Part shown: positions 47,830 through 54,048 of the stretch, piece by piece | Numbering within the stretch: position 1 is the first letter of the stretch | Layout of the letters: each line of letters opens with the position of its first letter | Source: an uncultured Flavobacteriales bacterium | GTDB lineage: Bacteria; Bacteroidota; Bacteroidia; Flavobacteriales_E; Vicingaceae | Assembly (NCBI GenBank): GCA_905479915.1 | Contig: CAJQOH010000041.1 | Location: forward strand, 1-54,048 | Direction: 5' to 3' | DNA: 54,048 bases | Made by a program: the position numbers and the translations under genes | Notes under the pieces: generated by a model | The model's database searches: none | Seen by the model: only the letters and a program-made list of their open reading frames with translations | Told to the model about the DNA's origin: nothing

Positions 47830-47866
47830 AAAAAGCCCGATTAGAAAATTCTAATCGGGCTTTTTC
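47830..47866. terminator. Intrinsic terminator (left copy)
   Basis: AAAGCCCGATTAGA with TCTAATCGGGCTTT, a perfect fourteen-base stem around AAAT, flanked by A and T runs so that it can act in both directions. It lies about 20 bases after the cargo gene stop. Confidence 0.9.
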
Positions 47867-47912
47867 TTTTTACAACTTTTAGATTGGATACTACTCCTAG
47901 GATATAGACAAA

Positions 47913-48040
47913 CTATATATTCATAAATTTTTACCTAATCTTAGAGGAATAAACAAACTCATTCAACTCCTCATTATCCGTTTTAAGAATATCCTCCTTA
48001 TTTCCGTCCCACCATTTCTTACCTTACTAAACAAAACTAG
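47913..48040 (-). pseudogene. Remnant of the 3' end of an mlaF ABC ATPase gene
   Basis: The minus strand encodes the last forty or so residues of the intact MlaF made from 49562-50311: KKWWDGNKEDILKTDNEELN then EFVYSSKI are identical in protein. Most base differences are synonymous. It cannot be a gene: in frame there are two stops in place of a His-Gln pair before GKKWW, and a TAA replaces the CAA codon near the end. Homology ends close to 48040, so only the 3' end is present. It lies behind the first cargo gene exactly as the real mlaF lies behind the second, a relic of duplication. The rest of 48041-48206 holds only AT-rich DNA and the next promoter. Confidence 0.88.
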
Positions 48041-48139
48041 CACGCTCCGATTTACAAAACTGAGATGATATTACGAATTACTTGCGTAACATTCTTAAAT
48101 GCAAATATTTAACATTTTGTTTATTATTTAACTTTTATA

Positions 48140-48169
48140 TTGTTTTTGTAATACTATTGTTTATTTTTG
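48140..48169 (+). promoter_or_regulatory. Promoter of the second T9SS cargo gene
   Basis: TTG at 48140-48142, a 19-base spacer and TATTTTTG at 48162-48169 match the Bacteroidetes consensus exactly in both elements and spacing. The leader to the ATG at 48207 is about 30 bases and AT-rich. Confidence 0.6.
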
Positions 48170-48206
48170 AACTTTAAATCAATTTTAATTAACAATATTT
48201 TAAATT

Positions 48207-49457
48207 ATGAAAAAAACTTGCTTATTTTTATGTACAGCACTAATTGCTAGTTCTGGCATTGCTCAAATGAATGGAAAACTTGCTACTCCAGGCCCATCGA
48301 AACTTCACAAAACCTTTAACAATGCTGACGTTACTAAGGCAAAACAAAATCAAAGCAACAATAAAACAATACAAAGTTATTGGCTAGATTATACAGATGC
48401 GTATACAAATCTATATGGAGGAACTCCTTATGGAATAATAGGAAATGACTTATTTCCTGACTCAACTATTTTAGTTGACTACGGAACAAGTTACGAAGCT
48501 CCTTGGATTCATGGAATTGGGCAAATATTTGATGTTGATGCAAATGCATTTAAGATTGCTAATGGTAATAACTATATAGACGTATCTAGATCTTTTACTA
48601 TTGATTCTCTTTCTGCAGTTGGATATTATACTAGAGTTGACAATAGTGTAACTGACACCTTAGTATTCCAAATTCTTGAGCCAAGTATGCAAAACTTAAA
48701 TAACCAAGATTACTTCTTAAATGCCTTAGGTGTTGATTCTGCCTTCTTTATTGAGATGTATTGGGATTTCGGAACAATATCAACACCTGGTGTAATAGCT
48801 GAATACAAAGTATTATTAGACAATGCTTTTTATGCTGATAGCACAACTAATGGATTCCACATTCCTACTATTGGGACTGCAGGGGATACTATTACTCCTG
48901 CAAATGGCATTTATGCTGGAGTATTTTCTATTAATATGGAGTTTAGACCTGGATACTCTTACTTACCAACTGATACACTTGGAGTTAACAAAAATGCTTG
49001 GTGGTTTGGATCAAATGAGTTAAATGGTAACGGAACAGACCCTACTTACAGTAAAACAGATTATAATATTTCATATATTCTTCCCATTGAGTGTAGATAT
49101 GACTTTGACCCAGATTGGAATGGGAACTTTATTCCTCATACTGCTTTTGGTACAGATTATGGATATGAGTCAATGGCAATCAATGCACTAATTTCTCAAG
49201 ATGATTTAGTATCTATTAATGAGTTAAACAACAACTCTAGTTTTGATGTTTACCCTAACCCAAGTGCTGGTGTATTTAACATCAACTTAGATGCTAACAA
49301 CAACACTATGTTAACTGTTAGAAACGTAGTTGGTCAAACAGTAATCAACGAAAATGTTTCTGGTAAATCAAATCACACAATTTCATTAGCTGATTATAGT
49401 AAAGGAATTTATTTCTTAACTATCGGTGAAGAAACTGTTAAATTGATTGTAGAGTAA
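48207..49457 (+). CDS. T9SS cargo protein with type A sorting domain (second of pair)
   Basis: A 416-residue secreted protein: signal peptide (LFLCTALIASSGIAQ), mature body of unknown function, and a T9SS type A sorting domain in the last 75 residues (FDVYPNPSAGVFNINLD, KGIYFLTIGEETVKLIVE). The body shares a layout with the preceding cargo protein (SYWLDYTDAYTNLYGGTPYG, then LFPDST and WIHGIGQIFDVD), but is strongly diverged, in contrast to the sorting domain. It carries its own full consensus promoter. Its 3' end faces the mlaF gene of the opposite strand, with a shared terminator between. Surface-attached or released by T9SS. Confidence 0.85.
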   Translation: MKKTCLFLCTALIASSGIAQMNGKLATPGPSKLHKTFNNADVTKAKQNQSNNKTIQSYWLDYTDAYTNLYGGTPYGIIGNDLFPDSTILVDYGTSYEAPWIHGIGQIFDVDANAFKIANGNNYIDVSRSFTIDSLSAVGYYTRVDNSVTDTLVFQILEPSMQNLNNQDYFLNALGVDSAFFIEMYWDFGTISTPGVIAEYKVLLDNAFYADSTTNGFHIPTIGTAGDTITPANGIYAGVFSINMEFRPGYSYLPTDTLGVNKNAWWFGSNELNGNGTDPTYSKTDYNISYILPIECRYDFDPDWNGNFIPHTAFGTDYGYESMAINALISQDDLVSINELNNNSSFDVYPNPSAGVFNINLDANNNTMLTVRNVVGQTVINENVSGKSNHTISLADYSKGIYFLTIGEETVKLIVE

Positions 49458-49690
49458 TATCTAGAACTAAAACATAAAAAAGCCCGATTAGAATCTTCTA
49501 ATCGGGCTTTTTCTTTTTCAAAACTTTCAGATTGGGTAATTCTTTCTAGTATATAGACAAATTATATATTCCTAAACTTTTGCATAATCTTAGAAGAATA
49601 AACAAACTCATTTAGCTCCTCATTATCCGTTTTAAGAATGTCTTCCTTATTCCCATCCCACCACTTCTTACCTTGGTGAATAAAACTAAT
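49221..49690. repeat. Direct repeat, right copy (partner 47574-48040)
   Basis: Covers the sorting domain of the second cargo gene, its terminator and the last 125 or so bases of intact mlaF. This is the probable parental arrangement because mlaF is complete here. Confidence 0.85.
49477..49513. terminator. Intrinsic terminator (right copy), shared by convergent genes
   Basis: AAAGCCCGATTAGAA pairs with TTCTAATCGGGCTTT with A and T runs on either side. It serves the cargo gene on the plus strand and mlaF on the minus strand. Confidence 0.9.
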
Positions 49691-50311
49691 GTTCTCTCCT
49701 GTTTCCATCACAGAATTCATATCATGAGTTACAGCTATCGTTGTAATGTTATATTCTTTAGTAATTTCTTGAATTAAATTATCAATTACAATACCTGTTC
49801 TTGGATCTAATCCTGAATTAGGCTCATCACAAAACAAATATTTTGGGTTTAAAGCAATTGCTCGAGCAATTCCAACACGCTTTTGCATCCCTCCACTCAA
49901 TTCTGCTGGATACAAATGATTAACGTTCAATAAATCTACTCTTTTTAAACAAAAGTTCACTCTATCTAAATTTTCTTCCTTGCTATTTTTAGTATACATC
50001 TCTAAAGGGAACTTTACATTCTCTTCAACTGTTAAAGAATCAAACAAAGCAGAACCTTGAAATAACATTCCAATCTCCTTACGAATACTTTTCCGTTCTT
50101 TAAAATTCATTTGAGTAAAATCTCTTCCATCATACTCAACACTCCCACTATCTACCTCATGTAATCCAACAATGCACTTTGTTAAAACAGATTTACCAGA
50201 ACCACTAGCCCCAATAACAAGGTTAATTTCACCTTGCTTAAAACCTATAGAAACATCATGCAAGATTCGTTTCCCGTTAAAAGACTTATTTATGTTCTTA
50301 ACATCAATCAT
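49562..50311 (-). CDS. mlaF: MlaF-type ABC transporter ATPase (phospholipid transport)
   Basis: A 249-residue ATPase of the Mla/Mce lipid transport system, which drives lipid movement between the inner and outer membranes. Walker A GASGSGKSVLTK is at residues 35-46, the signature LSGGMQKRVGIARA near 138, Walker B YLFCDEPNSGLDP near 158 and the H-loop VTHDMNSV near 193. FQGSALFDSLTVEENVKFPL is typical of MlaF. It overlaps the stop of mlaE by four bases (ATGA). A substrate-binding mlaD gene, which often follows, is not next to it. Its 3' end was the source of the relic at 47913. Confidence 0.93.
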   Translation of the reverse strand: MIDVKNINKSFNGKRILHDVSIGFKQGEINLVIGASGSGKSVLTKCIVGLHEVDSGSVEYDGRDFTQMNFKERKSIRKEIGMLFQGSALFDSLTVEENVKFPLEMYTKNSKEENLDRVNFCLKRVDLLNVNHLYPAELSGGMQKRVGIARAIALNPKYLFCDEPNSGLDPRTGIVIDNLIQEITKEYNITTIAVTHDMNSVMETGENISFIHQGKKWWDGNKEDILKTDNEELNEFVYSSKIMQKFRNI

Positions 50312-51051
50312 AATAATAGTAATTGAGTTAAAATATAATTGATTATAAGTATTACAATGCTTGTATAAACTACTGATTTTGTACTTGACTTACCAATTTC
50401 TAAAGCCCCCCCTCTTGTATAATATCCATGATAAGAAGGAATACTTGTAATAACAAAAGCAAAAAACACTGTTTTTATCATTGCATAAACAATAGAAAAT
50501 GCTCTGAAATCATAACGTAAACCTGTTACATACGATTCTATAGTCATTCCACTACTGTACATGGAAACTATAAACCCACCAAAAGCACCTAAAAACATAC
50601 TATAAATCACAATAATAGGAATGAAAACTAATGCGGCAACGATTTTTGGAAAGATCAAATAAGAAGCAGAATTTATCCCCATAATTTCTAGCGCATCGAT
50701 TTGCTCTGTAATTCTCATTGTTCCAATCTCAGAAGCAATATTAGAACCTATCTTACCCGCTAAAATCAAACTCATTACAGTTGGTGCCATTTCTAAGATA
50801 AAAGATTCCCTTGTTGCATACCCGATCAAATAAGCTGGCAACAATGGGTTATTCAAATTAGATGCTGTTTGAAGTGTTACAACAGCCCCCATAAACATCG
50901 ATATGATCGCAATTAACCCTAATGACCCTATTCCAAGACTCATCATTTCATGGATAATTTGTTTACGGATTAACTTAAAGTTATCTGGACTTTTAAATAC
51001 TCTTCCTAATAAAAGAAAGTATTTTCCGATATGGTGAAATATTGATAACAT
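50308..51051 (-). CDS. mlaE: MlaE-type ABC transporter permease
   Basis: A 247-residue inner-membrane permease of the MlaE family with about five membrane helices. Conserved segments are GLIAIISMFMGAVVTLQT near residue 40, then LILAGKIGSNIASEIGTMRI (residues 95-114, the MlaE signature) and EQIDALEIMGINSASYLIFP. It is the first gene of the mlaEF pair, with a four-base overlap. Upstream is a 51-base gap to the divergent feo operon, so both promoters must lie in a very short stretch; a near-match TACTTTTA stands about ten bases before its ATG. Confidence 0.93.
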   Translation of the reverse strand: MLSIFHHIGKYFLLLGRVFKSPDNFKLIRKQIIHEMMSLGIGSLGLIAIISMFMGAVVTLQTASNLNNPLLPAYLIGYATRESFILEMAPTVMSLILAGKIGSNIASEIGTMRITEQIDALEIMGINSASYLIFPKIVAALVFIPIIVIYSMFLGAFGGFIVSMYSSGMTIESYVTGLRYDFRAFSIVYAMIKTVFFAFVITSIPSYHGYYTRGGALEIGKSSTKSVVYTSIVILIINYILTQLLLL

Positions 51052-51090
51052 TTACAATTTATAAAAGTAAATATTTATTCTTGAAGTTCT

Positions 51091-51098
51091 TATCTTTA
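51091..51098 (+). promoter_or_regulatory. -7-like element of the feo operon
   Basis: TATCTTTA matches seven of the fixed consensus positions less the final G, and ends four bases before the ATG of the small lipoprotein gene. The 51-base divergent gap is too short for a large control region; a Fur-type operator was not recognised. Confidence 0.3.
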
Positions 51099-51102
51099 CA
51101 AA

Positions 51103-51216
51103 ATGAAGTATCGTATTAAATTCTTTATCATCCTCCTTTGTGCATCAATGGCTTTGGCTTCTTGTCATGCAGGAAAAAACAAGTGCAATACTTGTCCAAA
51201 ATGGGGGAACCATTAA
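51103..51216 (+). CDS. Tiny lipoprotein encoded in front of feoA
   Basis: A 37-residue open frame: MKYRIKFFIILLCASMALAS makes a lipoprotein signal, the lipidated cysteine is Cys21, and the mature peptide would be just 17 residues with the motif CNTCPKW. The lipobox (ALASC) is near perfect. The frame ends one base before the feoA ATG, so it is tightly coupled to feoAB. The short, Cys-containing mature part suggests a metal-handling or structural role in the periplasm, but I know of no characterised family. It is easily missed by gene callers because of its size and because an alternative feoA frame runs across it. Confidence 0.7.
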   Translation: MKYRIKFFIILLCASMALASCHAGKNKCNTCPKWGNH

Positions 51217-51217
51217 A

Positions 51218-51436
51218 ATGACTTTAGATCAACTAAAAGAGAATGAGTCTGGAAACATTAAACAAATTAATGACGAAGATTTAGCCATCCAGCTACTTTC
51301 TATGGGCTTTACTTTAGGGGGAGAGGTAAAAATAGAACGAATTGCTCCACTAAAAGATCCAATATTAATTACTTCTGGAACAAACTATATTAGCATTAGA
51401 AATAGTGATGCAAAAAAAATTGAACTAATTGTCTAA
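51218..51436 (+). CDS. feoA: Ferrous iron transport protein FeoA
   Basis: A 72-residue SH3-like cytosolic protein that partners FeoB. MTLDQLKENESGNIKQI, then LLSMGFTLGGEVKIERIAPLKDP, follows the FeoA pattern, including the SMGF and PLKDP segments. The start is the ATG at 51218, one base after the lipoprotein stop; a longer frame beginning at 51140 has no FeoA sequence in its extra part and is rejected. Its stop overlaps the first codons of feoB by eight bases. Confidence 0.93.
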   Translation: MTLDQLKENESGNIKQINDEDLAIQLLSMGFTLGGEVKIERIAPLKDPILITSGTNYISIRNSDAKKIELIV

Positions 51437-53357
51437 AAGCGATACTCAAAATATTGTTTTAATTGGAAACCCCAACACTGGGAAAAGCTCTTTATTTAAC
51501 GCTTTAACAGGGTTAAACCAAAAAATAGGGAACTTCCCTGGAGTTACGGTAGATAAAAAAACAGGAAGCTACACTTTCGAGAAAAAAGCAATTAATGTAG
51601 TTGATTTGCCTGGAACCTATAGCTTAAATCCAAACTCACAGGATGAAAGAGTAGCAAAAGATTATTTAGAGAATACCAGTAAAGATGACATTATCATTGT
51701 GGTTGCAGATGCAACAAACCTTAAACGAAACCTATTACTCTTTAGTGAAGTTGTAGAACTAGGAAAACAAGTCATTCTTGTTCTAAACATGATGGACCTC
51801 TTGCAAAAAAACAAGCAAGAAATTGATATTAAAAAATTATCTAAAAAATTAGATTGCCCTGTTATTCCTGTTAATGCTAGGCTTGACAAAGGAATTGAAA
51901 ATGTAAAAAAAGCGATTTCTTCTTATCAGCAAAAAGAAAAGAAAGAAATTAACGCTCAAACTTCATCAAACAGAATTGATGAAGCCATGAAAAGAATTAA
52001 CGACATTGATCGTATTACAGAGGATTGTATCACTAAAGAAGGAGAGAATAAATCTTACCTATTTACAAAAAAAGTAGACAATATAGTTACCCATAAAGTT
52101 TATGGATACCTTATTTTTCTGGCACTTCTGTTTTTTATTTTCCAAGCTATATTCTCGTGGGCTTCTTACCCAATGGATTTAATTGACAATGGATTTGTTC
52201 TTTTATGTGATTTTGTAAGTAAAGCATTGCCAGAAGGAGTTCTTAACGATTTAATTGTAAATGGGATATTGGCAGGACTTGGTGGTATTGTGATATTTGT
52301 TCCACAAATTGCAATTTTGTTTGCTTTTATAACTATTCTAGAAGACACTGGATACATGTCTCGTGTTAGTTTCTTAATGGATAGAATATTAAGACAATTT
52401 GGTTTAAACGGAAAATCAATCATACCGATAATAAGCAGTACTGCATGTGCAATTCCTGCAATAATGGGGGCCAGAACAATTAGCAATTATAAGGAGCGCT
52501 TAATAACCATTATGGTTGCCCCCCTAATAAGTTGTTCTGCAAGAATTCCGGTGTATACCATCTTAATTGCCTTAATTGTTTCTGAAGATGAAACGTATGG
52601 AATTTTCAATTTACAAGGCCTATTGGTAATGGGGTTATATTTATTAGGTTTTGTTGCAGCAATTCTTTCTGCATGGATAATGAAACTGATTATTAAGTCA
52701 AAAGAAAAAAGCACCTTCACATTAGAAATGCCTATCTACAGAGCACCAAGATGGAAGAATGTTGGTTATGAAATTTTTAGTAAAGTAAAAATATTTTTAT
52801 TTGATGCTGGTAAAATAATTATTGCCATATCTATTATACTCTGGGTACTATGCTCTTATGCGCCAGGAAATAGATTTGAAGAAATCAATAAAAAGTATGC
52901 TTCCACCACTTATTCAGAAAGCGAAACAGAAGCATTAATAGCTGCTGATAAATTAGAAGCTTCTTATGCCGGTATTATTGGCAAAACAATGGAACCAGCA
53001 ATTAAACCTTTAGGATTTGATTGGAAAATTGGTATCTCCTTAGTTACATCTTTTGCTGCTCGAGAAGTCTTTGTAGGAACAATGGCAACATTATATAGTG
53101 TTGGAGATGCTGACAACACCAAATCCATTAAGGAAAAAATGATGAGTGCCAAAAACCGTGAAACAGGAGAAAAACTTTACACAACAGCAACAACATTATC
53201 ATTATTAATTTTTTATGTTTTTGCCATGCAATGTATGGCAACACTAGCTGTTGTATACCGAGAAACCAACTCTATAAAGTGGCCTATTATTCAGGTTGTT
53301 TATATGGGTGCATTAGCTTACCTCTCTAGCCTATTGGTTTATACTATTTTTTCTTGA
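51429..53357 (+). CDS. feoB: Ferrous iron transporter FeoB
   Basis: A 642-residue inner-membrane ferrous iron transporter with an N-terminal G-protein domain. G1 is GNPNTGKSS near residue 12, G3 DLPGTYSLNP near 58, and G4 LNMMD near 117. The membrane part starts at about 215 and shows the Gate segments (STACAIPAIMGART and SCSARIPVYTILIALI with the cysteine of the pore, and later SFAAREVFVGTMATLYS). Start is TTG at 51429 (read as Met), which overlaps feoA by eight bases. It is shorter than E. coli FeoB (773), as usual in this phylum. The TGA stop overlaps the ATG of the next gene. Confidence 0.95.
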   Translation: MSKSDTQNIVLIGNPNTGKSSLFNALTGLNQKIGNFPGVTVDKKTGSYTFEKKAINVVDLPGTYSLNPNSQDERVAKDYLENTSKDDIIIVVADATNLKRNLLLFSEVVELGKQVILVLNMMDLLQKNKQEIDIKKLSKKLDCPVIPVNARLDKGIENVKKAISSYQQKEKKEINAQTSSNRIDEAMKRINDIDRITEDCITKEGENKSYLFTKKVDNIVTHKVYGYLIFLALLFFIFQAIFSWASYPMDLIDNGFVLLCDFVSKALPEGVLNDLIVNGILAGLGGIVIFVPQIAILFAFITILEDTGYMSRVSFLMDRILRQFGLNGKSIIPIISSTACAIPAIMGARTISNYKERLITIMVAPLISCSARIPVYTILIALIVSEDETYGIFNLQGLLVMGLYLLGFVAAILSAWIMKLIIKSKEKSTFTLEMPIYRAPRWKNVGYEIFSKVKIFLFDAGKIIIAISIILWVLCSYAPGNRFEEINKKYASTTYSESETEALIAADKLEASYAGIIGKTMEPAIKPLGFDWKIGISLVTSFAAREVFVGTMATLYSVGDADNTKSIKEKMMSAKNRETGEKLYTTATTLSLLIFYVFAMQCMATLAVVYRETNSIKWPIIQVVYMGALAYLSSLLVYTIFS

Positions 53358-53971
53358 TGGAAATTAATTTTGAAATATTAAAAAATCATGTCCCAACAGA
53401 AAGCTTACCAACATTAAAAACATGGTTTAATCAAAAACCTTTTAACTTAAAGATTACAAAAAAAAGAGTCACAAAGTTTGGTGATTTTAGAGCTTCTCTA
53501 AAAAACACACCTCATCAAATAAGTGTTAACTCAAATCTAAATCCTTATGCTTTTTTAATAACCTTAACCCATGAATTTGCACATTTATTAGTTTGGGATA
53601 GGCATCGACACAAAGTAAAAGCACATGGAGTAGAATGGAAAACAGAATTTGCTACTTTAATGAGGGTTTTTCTTATTAAAGATGTATTCCCTCAACATCT
53701 AAAAATTGTACTTGAAAACCATTTAAAAAATCCTCCTGCATCTTCAGCACGAGACATTGATTTAATAAATGAATTGAAAAAATACGATGCTCCAACTGAT
53801 ACCATTCAATTATCAGAAATACCAGAAGGAAGCAAATTCAGTTTAAACGATAAACGATTCTTTATTAAAGGAAACAAAAGACGAACTCGTTTTCTCTGCA
53901 AAGAGATATCTAGTAAAAAGGACTATTTAATTCATGGGGTTGCGGAGATCAAATTGATAATTGATAATTGA
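53357..53971 (+). CDS. SprT-like zinc metalloprotease domain protein
   Basis: A 204-residue protein that starts at the ATG sharing its A with the TGA stop of feoB (TGATG). The SprT-like domain has the zinc motif HEFAH (His72, Glu73, His76) and a distal His90 in KAHGVEW; the C-terminal part ends in a short basic zinc-finger-like or beta region. Spartan/SprT proteases act on DNA-protein crosslinks in eukaryotes; bacterial members are largely uncharacterised. Translation is coupled to feoB. The last codons KLIIDN and the stop fall inside a 7-base tandem repeat that runs to the window end, so the C-terminus depends on repeat phase. Confidence 0.85.
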   Translation: MEINFEILKNHVPTESLPTLKTWFNQKPFNLKITKKRVTKFGDFRASLKNTPHQISVNSNLNPYAFLITLTHEFAHLLVWDRHRHKVKAHGVEWKTEFATLMRVFLIKDVFPQHLKIVLENHLKNPPASSARDIDLINELKKYDAPTDTIQLSEIPEGSKFSLNDKRFFIKGNKRRTRFLCKEISSKKDYLIHGVAEIKLIIDN

Positions 53972-54048
53972 TAATTGATAATTGATAATTGATAATTGAT
54001 AATTGATAATTGATAATTGATAATTGATAATTGATAATTGATAATTGA
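53952..54048. repeat. Heptanucleotide tandem array (AATTGAT)n
   Basis: About 14 uninterrupted copies of a 7-base unit, AATTGAT, run from within the end of the SprT-like gene to the last base of the window. The stop codon of that gene is provided by the array. Shorter stretches of similar sequence occur at 6287-6312. The array probably continues beyond the edge and is a likely cause of a contig break. Confidence 0.95.

Larger units (their letters stand above)
47574..48040. repeat. Direct repeat, left copy (partner 49221-49690)
   Basis: About 465 bases repeated 1.65 kb apart. Each copy runs from the GAGTTAAACAACAACTCTAG at the start of the sorting domain, through stop codon and terminator, into the 3' end of an mlaF gene. 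By hand count the coding part differs at about eight positions in 235, and the mlaF part at about thirteen in 112. Homology ends near 48040 here, where unrelated AT-rich sequence begins; in the right copy the mlaF gene simply continues. Confidence 0.85.

Noticed and set aside
51140-51436. A longer FeoA starting at 51140
   Set aside because: The extra 26 codons lie in another frame over the small lipoprotein gene and do not resemble FeoA; the ATG at 51218 gives the normal length.
53952-54048. CRISPR-like array at the right end
   Set aside because: The unit is seven bases with no spacers; it is a simple tandem repeat.

Overview
The window is 54,048 bases of AT-rich DNA from a member of the Bacteroidetes, most likely order Flavobacteriales (relatives of Crocinitomicaceae, Cryomorphaceae or Vicingaceae fit, but I cannot fix the family). 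The evidence is the 16S 3' end in the Bacteroidetes form (GGCTGGAACACCTCC), promoters of the TTG/TAnnTTTG type, almost no Shine-Dalgarno sequences, several type IX secretion (T9SS) cargo proteins with C-terminal sorting domains, LytTR regulators paired with a propeller histidine kinase, and a group II geranylgeranylglyceryl phosphate synthase. The left edge cuts an rRNA operon and the right edge lies inside a 7-base tandem repeat, so the window looks like one assembly contig that ends at repeats.

Layout. 1-2490: start of an rRNA operon on the minus strand (16S, tRNA-Ile, tRNA-Ala; the 23S would lie off the left edge), driven by three tandem promoters, two of them in a 135-base duplication. 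2490-3700: a short-chain dehydrogenase and an NlpC/P60 lipoprotein. 3779-7659: phenylacetyl-CoA epoxidase, with paaE divergent from paaABCD. 7900-17656: two giant paralogous secreted proteins (1690 and 1422 residues) made by a tandem duplication that includes promoter and terminator; both carry the gliding-motility-type C-terminal domain and modules that resemble reelin repeats. 17929-23090: a minus-strand operon of lipoprotein, beta-barrel protein, kdsA and a T9SS cargo protein. 23195-33005: an outer-membrane protein, a SpoIIE phosphatase, xerD, aroQ, an MFS transporter and two envelope proteins. 33166-40597: a zinc-ribbon protein with a NIF3 protein, a hybrid propeller/LytS kinase with two LytTR regulators, a small basic protein and a degenerate Rieske-like lipoprotein. 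40646-46413: ahcY, a phosphopantetheinyl transferase, GGGP synthase and gcvP. 46542-51051: two T9SS cargo genes whose 3' ends, terminators and a piece of the neighbouring mlaF gene are repeated, then the intact MlaFE ABC transporter. 51103-53971: a 37-residue lipoprotein gene, feoA, feoB and a SprT-like metalloprotease, packed as one operon.

How it fits together: most of the window is core metabolism and envelope function (one-carbon metabolism, KDO, iron uptake, lipid transport, phenylacetate breakdown) with clusters of secreted T9SS cargo. I see no transposase, prophage, CRISPR array or defence island. The most unusual material is the evolution of the T9SS cargo genes (duplicated giant proteins with reelin-like modules; a repeated sorting-domain cassette that left a dead mlaF fragment), the triple rRNA promoter, the small lipoprotein gene in front of feoA, and a set of genes whose -7 promoter element ends only 2-8 bases before the start codon, which suggests leaderless mRNAs.
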